NCBI RefSeq assembly: GCF_004028635.1
Contig: NZ_RQJW01000009.1
Coordinates: forward strand, 310,001 to 374,000
Direction of reading: 5' to 3'
Length of the DNA: 64,000 nucleotides
From: Streptomyces cyaneus
GTDB taxonomy: Bacteria; Actinomycetota; Actinomycetes; Streptomycetales; Streptomycetaceae
The translations under genes were made by a program, and so were the position numbers. A model generated the notes under the pieces. That model was not told the DNA's origin and ran no database searches. It saw only the letters and a list, made by a program, of their open reading frames with translations. Within the stretch, counting starts at the first letter, position 1, and the number at the start of each line of letters is the position of its first letter. This document shows positions 35,652 through 44,684 of this stretch, piece by piece.

Positions 35652-36611
35652 TCAGCTCCTCCTCCAGCCTTCGCCCCAGGGCCTCTGCTGCTCCGCGGGC
35701 GGCGCCCCGGAGTGCGCGTGGTACTCCACCGACTCCGCGGTCAGCTGCATGAATGCCTCCTCCAGCGAGGCCTGTTGCGAACTCAGCTCATGCAGCACCA
35801 CCCCGTGCCGCGCCGCCAGCTCCCCGATCTGCTCCGCCTTGCCGCCGTCGACCTCGAGCGTGCCGTTGCCCGTCTCCACGGCCGTGATCCCGGCCGTGTG
35901 CAGCACGTCGAGCAGCAGCTCCCGCTGCGGGGTGCGGATCCGGACGTACGACTTCGAGTTCCGTGCGATGAAGTCGGCCATGGACGTGTCGGCGAGCAGC
36001 CGGCCCTGGCCGATCACGACGAGGTGGTCGGCGGTCAGCGCCATCTCGCTCATGAGGTGCGAGGAGACGAAGACCGTACGGCCCTGAGAGGCAAGGGATT
36101 TCATCAGGTTGCGGATCCAGTGGATGCCCTCGGGGTCGAGCCCGTTGACCGGCTCGTCGAACATCAGGATCCGCGGATCGCCCAGCAGCGCGCCCGCAAT
36201 GCCGAGCCGCTGCCCCATGCCCATCGAGAAGCCCTTGGTCTTCTTGCGCGCGACCGCCGTGAGACCCACCGTCTCCAGCACCTCCCGCACCCGTTGCTGC
36301 GGAATGCCGTTGCTCTGCGCGAGGCACAGCAGGTGGTTGTAGGCGCTGCGCCCGCCGTGCCAGGCCTTCGCCTCCAGCAGGGCGCCGATGTAGGTCAGCG
36401 GGTCCTTGAGCTGGTCGTAGTGCTTGCCGTCGATACGGACATCGCCGGCGGTGGGGTGGTCGAGGCCGAGGACCATCCGCATGGTCGTGGACTTCCCGGC
36501 GCCGTTGGGGCCGAGGAATCCGGTGACGATGCCGGGTCTGACGGTGAAGGTGAGGTTGTTGACCGCCACCTTCTCGCCGTACCGCTTGGTCAGCCCCTCG
36601 AGCTCGATCAT
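35652..36611 (-). CDS. ABC transporter ATP-binding protein (first tandem pair)
   Basis: The 319-residue ATPase has Walker A GPNGAGKSTTMRM, MGMGQRLGIAGALLG in the signature position, Walker B ILMFDEPVNGLDP and FVSSHLMSEMAL. It aligns along its length with the core of 33445-34725 and ends soon after the C-terminal domain. ATG 36611 gives MIELEGLTKRYG; the frame is open back to 36635. It heads the four-gene block. Confidence 0.92.
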   Translation of the reverse strand: MIELEGLTKRYGEKVAVNNLTFTVRPGIVTGFLGPNGAGKSTTMRMVLGLDHPTAGDVRIDGKHYDQLKDPLTYIGALLEAKAWHGGRSAYNHLLCLAQSNGIPQQRVREVLETVGLTAVARKKTKGFSMGMGQRLGIAGALLGDPRILMFDEPVNGLDPEGIHWIRNLMKSLASQGRTVFVSSHLMSEMALTADHLVVIGQGRLLADTSMADFIARNSKSYVRIRTPQRELLLDVLHTAGITAVETGNGTLEVDGGKAEQIGELAARHGVVLHELSSQQASLEEAFMQLTAESVEYHAHSGAPPAEQQRPWGEGWRRS

Positions 36612-36632
36612 GCCGCCCACGCTAAAACGGGA

Positions 36633-36668
36633 CAAAGCCCTCTGCCACCCCAGTGGCAGAGGGCTTTG
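36633..36668 (-). terminator. Terminator downstream of filP
   Basis: A perfect 15-bp stem pairs 36633-36647 with 36654-36668. Read on the minus strand it follows the filP stop by about 30 bases and is trailed by a T-rich stretch (TTTGTCCCGTTTT), so filP is terminated before the ABC genes. Confidence 0.85.
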
Positions 36669-36697
36669 CCAAAATTCAGCAGACGTGTGCCGGATCG

Positions 36698-37633
36698 TTA
36701 CCGGGTCTGCTGGGCGGGAACCCCGCGGGAGATCGGCTCGTCCTCGGCCGGGGTGCCGGCGGCGGCCACCGCGGCGCCCGTGAGGGTCGCCAGCATCTCG
36801 CGGACGTTCGTCAGCTGAGCGTTGATCGAGTCGCGGCGGTTGGTGAGAGCCGCGAGCTCGCGCTCGGATTCCGAACGGATCCGGTCGGCCTTGGCGTTGG
36901 CGTCGGCCACGATGTCCTCGGCCTGACGCTGAGCCGTCTCCACCGTCTGGCGGGCGCGGCGCTCGGCGTCGGTGCGCAGCTTCTCGGCCTCCAGGCGGAG
37001 CTGCTCCGCGCGGTGCTCGATCTCCGCGAGGCGCTTCTCGGCCTTGGCCTGACGAGACGCCAGGTCGCGCTCGGACTGCTCGCGGCGCTTGGCGAGGTTC
37101 GTCTCGAAGTCGGCGGCGGCCTGCGCGGCCTTGGCACGGGTCTCCTCGAAGAGAGCGTCCGCCTCCTCACGCTTGGACTGCGCGTCCTTCTGCGCCTCGG
37201 CACGCAGCTGCGAGGCGTCGCTCTTGGCCTTCTCGACGATCCGGACGCCTTCGTCCTCGGCCTTGGCCTTGCGCTCCGCAGCGAACGATTCTGCGTCGTT
37301 GCGAACCTGCTGGGCCGCCGACTCGGCGAGCTCGCGGTGCTGCTCGGCGGCGCGGCGGGCCTCCTCGCGCAGATCCTTTGCCTCTTCCTCGGCGAGGCGG
37401 AGGATCTTCTCGACACGCGCGCCGAGACCGGCGTACGACGGCTCTGCGTCGGTTACCTGGGCCTGGGCGTTCTGCGTTTCGAGGTGGAGCTCCTCGATGC
37501 GCTTTTCCAGAGCGGTGATGCGGGCGAGAGCGCTGTCACGGTCGGAGACGAGCTTGGAGATTCGTTCGTCCACCTGAGCGCGGTCGTACCCACGCCGCAC
37601 AAGCTCGAAGCCGTAGGGGGAAGTGTCGCTCAT
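36698..37633 (-). CDS. filP: FilP, intermediate-filament-like coiled-coil cytoskeletal protein
   Basis: FilP forms a gradient-like filament network behind the hyphal tip, interacts with DivIVA and Scy, and gives hyphae rigidity. The 311-residue protein starts MSDTSPYGFELVRRGYDR, a DivIVA-like N-terminal motif, then runs as nearly unbroken coiled coil rich in Ala, Glu, Arg and Gln to about residue 285, with a short non-helical tail. Older annotations call it cellulose-binding. Position directly after scy matches S. coelicolor. It has its own gap of 183 bases from scy and its own terminator. Confidence 0.94.
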   Translation of the reverse strand: MSDTSPYGFELVRRGYDRAQVDERISKLVSDRDSALARITALEKRIEELHLETQNAQAQVTDAEPSYAGLGARVEKILRLAEEEAKDLREEARRAAEQHRELAESAAQQVRNDAESFAAERKAKAEDEGVRIVEKAKSDASQLRAEAQKDAQSKREEADALFEETRAKAAQAAADFETNLAKRREQSERDLASRQAKAEKRLAEIEHRAEQLRLEAEKLRTDAERRARQTVETAQRQAEDIVADANAKADRIRSESERELAALTNRRDSINAQLTNVREMLATLTGAAVAAAGTPAEDEPISRGVPAQQTR

Positions 37634-37816
37634 GGGGTTCCTGTCGAATGAGACCGGTGAGGTGATAAGTGGAATCCTAGGGGCCGAAGCGGTGTGTCAT
37701 CGAGCGGATACGTGTTTGATCTGGAGAATGAGACCCCTTTTGAGTGGCTAACCGTCGGACGGCTTGCCAAAAACTTGGTCAAAGGCCCCAGGAGACACCG
37801 GAACCCGGCCGTTGCG

Positions 37817-40800
37817 CTAGCTCTCTGACGACTTGCCACCCGAACGGGGGGCACCCACCGTCGCACCGGCCTTGACCCCGCCGTCCTTGCCCGCGGTCGG
37901 TGCCTCGAAGGACTCCAAGGCCTCCAGGACGTCCTGCACGCGCGAGATTTCGGCGTTGATGTCCTCGCGGCGCCGGACGAGGACCTCCAGCTCGCGCTTG
38001 CCCTCCTCGACCGTGCGCCGGGCCTCGCGGATCGCCTCGGCCTTGAGCTCCTCGGCCTCCTTGATCAGCGTCGACCGCTTCTGCTCGGCCTCCTTCAGCA
38101 GGCCCTCGGCCTTCTTCACGGCGGCGATACGGACCTTGCCCGCCTCGGAGTTGGCCTCCGAGACCAGCTCCTTGGCCTTCGCCTGGGCCTTGGCCAGCTG
38201 CTCCTCGGCCGCCTTGATGAGCGCGTCGCAGCGGTCGCCGGCCGACTTCATCGTCTCGGCGGACTCGCGGCGGGCTCGCTCGTGCAGCTCCTCGATCTCG
38301 CTCGTGATCCGGTCGCGCAGCTCCTCGGCGCGCTCCCGGATCGACGTGGCGTCCCGGCGGGCGCCGACGAGCAGCTCGTCCGCGTCCGTGCGGGCCTTCT
38401 CCACCATGGAGTTGCCCTCGACCGTCGCCTCGGATACCAGCCGGTCGGCCTCCTTGCGGGCGGCGCCCACCATGGTGTCGGCCTGTCCCTCGGCGTCCGC
38501 GGTCGTCTTGTGCGCCTGCGCCTGCGCCTCGGTGAGCAGCTTGTCCGCCTCGGCCGTGGTCTCCGTGATGAGCTTGTCGACCTGCTCGGCCACGTCCTGG
38601 CGCCGCTTGTTGGCGTCCTTGCGGGCCTCGTCGAGGGTGCGCTCGGCCTCCTCGCGCGCGGAGGACACCAGTCGCTCGGCCTCCGCGGCCGCCTCGGCCT
38701 TGACCCGCTCGGAGTCGCTGCGGACCCGCTCGGCGTGCTGCTGCGCCGACCCGACCGTCGCCGCGGCCTCGGCGCGCAGCCGCTCCGCCTCCGACGTGGC
38801 GTCGCCGACCAGCTTCTCGGCCTTGGCGAGCGCGTCGGTGCGCACCCGGTCGGCCTCCGCGATGGTCTCCGACTGGAGCCGCTCCGCCTCGGACCGTGCC
38901 TCGGTGATGAGGGTGTCGGCCTGCGTCGCCGCGTCCGAGCGGATCCGGTTGGCGTCCTCACGGGCGTCCGCCCGGGTGCGCGACGCGGCCTGGTCGGCCT
39001 CGGCGATCGCGTCGGAGGCCTCCGTACGCACCCGCTGGGCGTGCTCGGCGGCGTCCGACCGCAGCCGCTCCGCCTCGGCGATCGCCTCCGCGACGGTGCG
39101 CTCGGCGAGGGACTTGGCGGCCTCGGACTCGTCGTTCGCCTCGCGCCGGATACGGCCCGCGTCCTCGCTGGCCCGCTCCCGCTCGGCGTAGGCGTCGGAA
39201 CGGACCCGGTCCGCCTCCTCCTGCGCCTCCCGGCGGGTACGGTCCGCCGCGTGCTCGGCGGCACTGCGCAGCCCGGTGATCTCCTCCTGGGCCTGCTCGT
39301 GCAGCCCGGACACGGAGTCGCGGACCTGCTGGGCGTGCTGCTCGGCCGCCGACACCATCTCGGTGGCGCGCCGGTCGGCCTCCTCGACCAGCCGCACCGC
39401 CTCGGCCTGCGCCTCCTCGACCCGCTTACGGGCGGAGGCCAGCAGCTCCTCGCTCTGCTCGCGGGCCCGCTCGCGCTCCTGGTCGGCCTCCTGGCGGGCG
39501 GAACCGAGGAGTTCCTCGGCCTCGCGGCGGCGCCGGGCGGCCTCCTCCTGGGCGGCGGCCAGCGTCTCGGACGCCTCGGTGGCGAGCCGCTCGGCAGCGG
39601 CCTGCGCCTCCGCACGGAGGCGATCGGCGGTGTCCTGCGCCTCCGACTTCAGCCGCTCGGCCTCGGCCGCGGCCTCCGACCTGAGGCGTACGGCGATGGC
39701 CTCGCCCTCGGCACGCGACGCGGACGCGTCCGACGCGGCCTCGTCCCGCAGCCGGTCGGCCTCGTCCTCGGCCTGCTGCTGCAGCGTGCGGATCCGCTCG
39801 GCGGACTCCGAGCGCAGCCGGTCGGTCTCCTCGGCGGCCTCGCGCCGGATGCGCGCGGCCTCCTCGCGGGCATCGGTGAGCGCCTGCTCGGCCGCCGCGA
39901 GCCGCTGCTCGGCCTCGGCGTGAAGGCGCGTCAGCTCCTCGGCGGCCTCGGTGCGGCGGGCCTCTATGGCCCGCTCGGTCTCCTCGTGCAGCTCCCGCGC
40001 GGCCCGCTCGGCGTCGGACTTGATGCCCTCGGCCTGCTCGACGACCTCCTCGCGGTGCCGCTCGGCCTCCTGGCGGGTGCGCTGGAGGGTCTCCTCGGCC
40101 TGGCGGCGCAGCGTCGTCGCCCGCTCGATGGCCTCGGTGCGGACCTTCTCGCTGTCCGTCGTGGCCTTCTGGCGCAGCTCGTCCGCGTCCTGCCGGGTCT
40201 TCGCCAGCAGCTCCTCGGCGGTCTTGGCCGCCTCCTCGATCTGCTGGACGGCCTCCTTGCGGGCCTCCGCGCGGATCTTCTCGCCCTCGGCGACCGCCTC
40301 GGAGCGCAGCTGCTCGGCCTCGCCGCGCAGCCGGCGGGCTTCCTCCTGCAGCTCGACCGTCTTGGCGCGGTACTCCTTGGTGTCGTCCTTCGCCGCGCCC
40401 TTGAGCTGCTCGGCGATGTCGTGCGCCTCGGCGCGCAGCCGGTCCGCCTCGGCCTCGGCCTCCGTGCGGATCCGCTCGGCCTCCTCGGCGGCGGCCTTGG
40501 TGGTGTTCTGGGCGTCCTCCTGCGCCTTGTTGAGGACGTCCTCGGCGGTCTTGGCCGCCTTGGACAGCTGGGTCGCGCTCTCCTCGGCGGTGATCGTGCG
40601 GGCCTTCTCGGCGGCCTCGGCGACGATCTTCTCGGCCTCGGCGCGGGCGTCGGCGACGACCTGCTCGGCGTCCGACTTGGTGGTCTCGGCCTCCTTGGTG
40701 GCCTCGCTGACCAGGCGGGCGACCTGCTCCTTCGCCGTACGCATGCGCTGCTCGTTGGCCGACTCGGCGCTGGAGAGCGTCTTCTCGGCGGCCGTCTTGG

Positions 40801-41665
40801 CCTCGGCGACCAGCTTCTCGGCCTCGGACTGCGCCTTGCGCAGCGCCTCCTCGGCCTCCGCCATGCGCTGCTCGGCGGCCCGGCTGAGCTCGGTGGCCTG
40901 ACGGCGGGCGGCGTCCGACTCGGTCGCGGTGGAGCTGCGCAGCTGCTCGGCGTGGTCGGTGGCCTCCTGGGCCTGCGTCGAGGCGGCGTTCAGCAGGCGC
41001 TCGGCGTCCGTGCGGGCGCGGCGCAGGATCTGCTCGGCCTCCGCGCGGGCCTCCTCGGCCGCACTCGTCAGGCGCTGGCGGGCCTCGCTGGTCAGGCGCT
41101 CGGCCTCGGCACGCGCGGCCGACATGGCCTGCTCGGCCTCGGCACGCGACTCGTCCAGGAGCCGGCGGGCCTGCGACTCGCTGCGGGCGCGCAGCTGCTC
41201 CGCCCACGCCACGTTCTCGTTGACGTGCGACTCGACGGTCTGGCGGCGCTCGGCCAGCTCCTGGTCGAGCTGCTGGCGGCGGGTCACCGCCTCCTGGTGC
41301 AGCTCGGCCTGCAGCCGGGCCGCGTTCTCCGCGTGCTCCTGCAGGATCCGCTGGGTCTGCGCGCGGGCCTGGCTGAGCTCCCGCTCGGCCTCCTGGCGCA
41401 GCTGGTCGGCCTGGACCTGGGCGTTGCGCAGCAACTGCTCGGCCTGATAGCCGATGTCACCGCCGTCGAAGGCCGGCCGGGACATGATGGTGCGCCGCGC
41501 CTCGTGCAACTTGGCGCGCAGCACCTCGACCTGGTAGCCGAGGTCCTCGGCGTGCTGGATCGCCTTTTCCCGCTCGGTCTTCAGCCGATCCATCTCGGCC
41601 TCGAACCGAGAGAGGTGGTCGACGTCAGCCGCCGGCTCTCGCTCCTGGCGTTCGTAGCCCCGCAC
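37817..41665 (-). CDS. scy: Scy, polarisome scaffold coiled-coil protein
   Basis: Scy assembles at hyphal tips, recruits DivIVA and FilP, and sets polarity and branching. The protein has about 1282 residues and is coiled coil from about residue 20 to 1260, dominated by Ala, Glu, Arg, Asp and Ser in hendecad-like patterns such as EAERLRSEA and ADRVRTDA. The N-terminal DHLSRFEAEMDRLKTEREKA and the C-terminal RREDINAEISRVQDVLEALESFE are conserved blocks. The latter resembles the FilP C-terminus (RRDSINAQLTNVREML). GTG 41665 is preferred; GTG 41713 would add 16 atypical residues. Its bias creates a long false frame on the opposite strand. Confidence 0.93.
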   Translation of the reverse strand: MRGYERQEREPAADVDHLSRFEAEMDRLKTEREKAIQHAEDLGYQVEVLRAKLHEARRTIMSRPAFDGGDIGYQAEQLLRNAQVQADQLRQEAERELSQARAQTQRILQEHAENAARLQAELHQEAVTRRQQLDQELAERRQTVESHVNENVAWAEQLRARSESQARRLLDESRAEAEQAMSAARAEAERLTSEARQRLTSAAEEARAEAEQILRRARTDAERLLNAASTQAQEATDHAEQLRSSTATESDAARRQATELSRAAEQRMAEAEEALRKAQSEAEKLVAEAKTAAEKTLSSAESANEQRMRTAKEQVARLVSEATKEAETTKSDAEQVVADARAEAEKIVAEAAEKARTITAEESATQLSKAAKTAEDVLNKAQEDAQNTTKAAAEEAERIRTEAEAEADRLRAEAHDIAEQLKGAAKDDTKEYRAKTVELQEEARRLRGEAEQLRSEAVAEGEKIRAEARKEAVQQIEEAAKTAEELLAKTRQDADELRQKATTDSEKVRTEAIERATTLRRQAEETLQRTRQEAERHREEVVEQAEGIKSDAERAARELHEETERAIEARRTEAAEELTRLHAEAEQRLAAAEQALTDAREEAARIRREAAEETDRLRSESAERIRTLQQQAEDEADRLRDEAASDASASRAEGEAIAVRLRSEAAAEAERLKSEAQDTADRLRAEAQAAAERLATEASETLAAAQEEAARRRREAEELLGSARQEADQERERAREQSEELLASARKRVEEAQAEAVRLVEEADRRATEMVSAAEQHAQQVRDSVSGLHEQAQEEITGLRSAAEHAADRTRREAQEEADRVRSDAYAERERASEDAGRIRREANDESEAAKSLAERTVAEAIAEAERLRSDAAEHAQRVRTEASDAIAEADQAASRTRADAREDANRIRSDAATQADTLITEARSEAERLQSETIAEADRVRTDALAKAEKLVGDATSEAERLRAEAAATVGSAQQHAERVRSDSERVKAEAAAEAERLVSSAREEAERTLDEARKDANKRRQDVAEQVDKLITETTAEADKLLTEAQAQAHKTTADAEGQADTMVGAARKEADRLVSEATVEGNSMVEKARTDADELLVGARRDATSIRERAEELRDRITSEIEELHERARRESAETMKSAGDRCDALIKAAEEQLAKAQAKAKELVSEANSEAGKVRIAAVKKAEGLLKEAEQKRSTLIKEAEELKAEAIREARRTVEEGKRELEVLVRRREDINAEISRVQDVLEALESFEAPTAGKDGGVKAGATVGAPRSGGKSSES

Positions 41666-41898
41666 TGCGCGGTCCCATCCGTCCCCTGGTCGCAAGTCTC
41701 TCCATACGGGCACCGTCCATCCGCCGAACGGGGCCCCCGGGGAATGGTGTCAGATCAACGGCGGAGCACGGGCTGTTGCCCCACCCTCGTCCCCCGAAAC
41801 CCGGACCCCGGACGGTCCCCCCGTCAGGACGGAGGGGCCGGGTCACCCTGGAGTGAGCGGCGACCGCCCCCAACCCTACCGGCCCATATGTACGAGGG

Positions 41899-42339
41899 TC
41901 AGTGCTCAGGTGACTCAACAGGCGCCGAAGTGACCAGTTCTGTCAGTACGCCGTGGCAATCCTTCGGGTGCAGGAAAGTGATTCGTGACCCCATGGAGCC
42001 GCGCCGGGGCTCTTCGTACAGGACGCGTACGCCCTTGTCCTTGATGTCGGCGGCGTCGCCGTCCACGTCCGCCGTACCGAAAGCGATGTGGTGGACACCC
42101 TCGCCGTTCTTGTCGAGCCACTTCGCGACGGTGGAGTCCGGGCGCGTAGGCTCGAGAAGCTGCAGGTAGGAGGCGCCTCCGTCGGAGGTTTCGTTGATCT
42201 TGAGCATGGCCTCGCGGACGCCCTGCTCCTCGTTGACCTCGGAGTGGAACACCTCGAAGCCGTATGTGGCCCGGTAGAACTCGACGGTCTTGTCGAGATC
42301 GAAACAGGCGATTCCGATGTGGTCGATTCGCGTCAGCAT
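41899..42339 (-). CDS. mce: Methylmalonyl-CoA epimerase
   Basis: The enzyme converts (2S)- to (2R)-methylmalonyl-CoA between propionyl-CoA carboxylase and the B12-dependent mutase. The 146-residue protein is a glyoxalase-fold VOC dimer: metal ligands in RIDHIGIACFDLD, YLQLLEPTRPDS and the GEGVHHIAFGTADVD motif. ATG 42339 fits the family start. It is divergent from the thiolase gene across 148 bases and near meaB, fitting a propionate or methylmalonyl pathway group that also feeds polyketide extender units. Confidence 0.95.
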   Translation of the reverse strand: MLTRIDHIGIACFDLDKTVEFYRATYGFEVFHSEVNEEQGVREAMLKINETSDGGASYLQLLEPTRPDSTVAKWLDKNGEGVHHIAFGTADVDGDAADIKDKGVRVLYEEPRRGSMGSRITFLHPKDCHGVLTELVTSAPVESPEH

Positions 42340-42487
42340 GTTGTTCAGTGCAGCGCTCCCGAGGTGGTTACGCAACGTGCGCGCGATCACACCGACGGCC
42401 CGGTGACGGCACGGAGTGCCACTCAGTACATTCGAAGTAAACCCTCGTTCACTCCTCGGCAGTGCAGCCGGAAGGGGATCGCACCTC

Positions 42488-43690
42488 ATGTCTGGAACGA
42501 ACAGCACAACCTCGGTGATCGTCGCGGGCGCCCGTACGCCCATGGGACGGTTGCTGGGCTCGCTGAAGTCCTTCTCGGGAGCCGACCTCGGCGGCTTCGC
42601 GATCAAGGCCGCCCTCGACCGTGCGGGGATCGGCGGCGACCAGGTGCAGTACGTGATCATGGGCCAGGTGCTGCAGGCCGGCGCGGGCCAGATCCCGGCC
42701 CGCCAGGCAGCCGTGAAGGCCGGCATCCCGATGAACGTCCCGGCGCTCACCATCAACAAGGTGTGTCTGTCCGGCCTCGACGCCATCGCCCTCGCGGACC
42801 AGCTGATCCGCGCCGGCGAGTTCGACGTGATCGTCGCGGGCGGCCAGGAGTCCATGACCAACGCCCCGCACCTGCTGCCGAAGTCCCGCGAGGGCTTCAA
42901 GTACGGCGCGGTCGAGATGATCGACGCGATGGCGTACGACGGTCTGACCGACTCCTTCGAGGGCATCGCCATGGGCGAGTCGACGGAGAAGCACAACACC
43001 CGCCTCGGCATCCAGCGTCCCGAGCAGGACGAGATCGCCGCCCTGTCCCACCAGCGGGCCGCGGCCGCGCAGAAGAACGGCATCTTCGAGGCCGAGATCA
43101 CCCCGGTCGAGATCCCGCAGCGCAAGGGCGAGCCGGTCGTCTTCAGCAAGGACGAGGGCATCCGCGCGGAGACCACGGCGGAGTCGCTGGGCAAGCTGCG
43201 TCCCGCCTTCTCGCGGGACGGCACGATCACGGCGGGTTCGGCGTCGCAGATCTCGGACGGCGCCGCCGCGGTCGTCGTCATGAGCAAGGCCAAGGCGCTG
43301 GAGCTCGGCCTGGACTGGATCGCCGAGATCGGCGCCCACGGCAATGTGGCGGGTCCGGACAACAGCCTCCAGTCCCAGCCCTCCAACGCCATCCTGCACG
43401 CCCTGAAGAAGGAGGGCCTGGAGGTCTCCGACCTCGACCTGATCGAGATCAACGAGGCCTTCGCCGCCGTCGCGGTGCAGTCAATGAAGGACCTCGGAGT
43501 GTCATCGGAAAAGGTGAACGTCAACGGCGGAGCCATCGCCCTGGGTCACCCGATCGGTATGTCGGGTGCGCGGCTCGTTCTGCACCTGGCCCTGGAGCTG
43601 AAGCGGCGGGGCGGCGGCGTGGGCGCGGCCGCGCTGTGCGGTGGCGGCGGCCAGGGTGACGCGCTGATCGTGCGGGTACCCAAGGCCTGA
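42488..43690 (+). CDS. Acetyl-CoA C-acetyltransferase (thiolase)
   Basis: Thiolases join or split acyl-CoA units. The 400-residue protein has the nucleophile Cys in NKVCLSGLDAI, the active-site His in GGAIALGHPIGMSG and the second Cys in AALCGGGGQGDA, so it is complete. NEAFAAVAVQS is also intact. ATG 42488 was chosen over an upstream in-frame start at 42416 because the protein then begins at the conserved N-terminus. It is followed by meaB after 22 bases and may share its transcript. Confidence 0.94.
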   Translation: MSGTNSTTSVIVAGARTPMGRLLGSLKSFSGADLGGFAIKAALDRAGIGGDQVQYVIMGQVLQAGAGQIPARQAAVKAGIPMNVPALTINKVCLSGLDAIALADQLIRAGEFDVIVAGGQESMTNAPHLLPKSREGFKYGAVEMIDAMAYDGLTDSFEGIAMGESTEKHNTRLGIQRPEQDEIAALSHQRAAAAQKNGIFEAEITPVEIPQRKGEPVVFSKDEGIRAETTAESLGKLRPAFSRDGTITAGSASQISDGAAAVVVMSKAKALELGLDWIAEIGAHGNVAGPDNSLQSQPSNAILHALKKEGLEVSDLDLIEINEAFAAVAVQSMKDLGVSSEKVNVNGGAIALGHPIGMSGARLVLHLALELKRRGGGVGAAALCGGGGQGDALIVRVPKA

Positions 43691-43712
43691 GTTCTCTTTG
43701 TAGGACCTCTCT

Positions 43713-44684
43713 GTGAACGGAGCTGTGATGCAGGACGTCTCCACCCTGGTGGCCCAGGCCAGGGAAGGCCGGCCGCGGGCCGTGGCCCGGCTGATCTCCC
43801 TGGTGGAGGGGGCGTCCCCGCAGCTGCGGGAGGTCATGGCGACGCTGGCCCCGCTGACGGGCAACGCGTACGTGGTGGGGTTGACGGGCTCACCGGGTGT
43901 CGGCAAGTCCACCTCGACCTCGGCGCTGGTGACGGCGTACCGAAAGCAGGGCAAGCGGGTCGGCGTCCTGGCCGTCGACCCGTCCTCGCCCTTCTCCGGC
44001 GGCGCCCTGCTCGGCGACCGCGTCCGGATGTCGGAGCACGCCTCCGACCCCGGCGTCTACATCCGCTCGATGGCGACGCGCGGCCACCTGGGCGGTTTGG
44101 CCTGGGCCGCCCCGCAGGCGATCCGCGTCCTGGACGCGGCGGGCTGCGACGTGATCCTGGTCGAGACGGTGGGTGTGGGCCAGTCGGAGGTGGAGATCGC
44201 CTCCCAGGCCGACACCTCGGTGGTGTTGCTGGCGCCGGGGATGGGCGACGGCATCCAGGCCGCGAAGGCGGGCATCCTGGAGATCGGCGACGTGTACGTC
44301 GTCAACAAGGCCGACCGCGACGGCGCCGACGCCACGGCCCGCGAGCTCAACCACATGCTGGGCCTCGGCGAGTCCCGCGGTCCCGGCGACTGGCGCCCCC
44401 CGATCGTCAAGACGGTCGCCGCACGCGCCGAGGGCGTCGACGAGGTCGTGGAAGCGCTGGAGAAGCACCGCGCCTGGATGGAGGAGCGCGGAGTCCTCAC
44501 GGAACGCCGCCGCGCCCGCGCCGCCCGCGAGGTCGAGACCATCGCCGTCACCGCCCTGCGCGAACGCATCGCCGACCTGCACGGCGACCGCCGCCTCGGC
44601 GCACTGGCGGAGAAGATCGTCGCCGGCGAACTGGACCCGTACCGTGCGGCGGACGAGCTGGTGGCGGGTCTCACCCAGACCTGA
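43713..44684 (+). CDS. meaB: MeaB, methylmalonyl-CoA mutase-associated GTPase
   Basis: MeaB is a G3E-type GTPase chaperone that protects and reloads adenosylcobalamin mutases. The 323-residue protein has Walker A GLTGSPGVGKST, the switch region DPSSPFSGGALLGDR, ETVGVGQSE and the guanine-specificity motif NKADRDGAD. AGGA lies seven bases before GTG 43713; ATG 43728 with GGAG five bases upstream is an equally good start. A mutase gene is not in the window. Confidence 0.94.
   Translation: MNGAVMQDVSTLVAQAREGRPRAVARLISLVEGASPQLREVMATLAPLTGNAYVVGLTGSPGVGKSTSTSALVTAYRKQGKRVGVLAVDPSSPFSGGALLGDRVRMSEHASDPGVYIRSMATRGHLGGLAWAAPQAIRVLDAAGCDVILVETVGVGQSEVEIASQADTSVVLLAPGMGDGIQAAKAGILEIGDVYVVNKADRDGADATARELNHMLGLGESRGPGDWRPPIVKTVAARAEGVDEVVEALEKHRAWMEERGVLTERRRARAAREVETIAVTALRERIADLHGDRRLGALAEKIVAGELDPYRAADELVAGLTQT

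Noticed and set aside
37817..41665. Repetitive sequence that could be taken for a DNA repeat array
   Set aside because: It is the heptad/hendecad coding repetition of Scy, not identical DNA units with spacers.
38282..42169. A 1295-codon open frame on the + strand opposite scy
   Set aside because: It mirrors the biased coiled-coil codons of scy; its Leu/Gly/Arg-rich translation has no domain and the scy frame has the right third-position GC.
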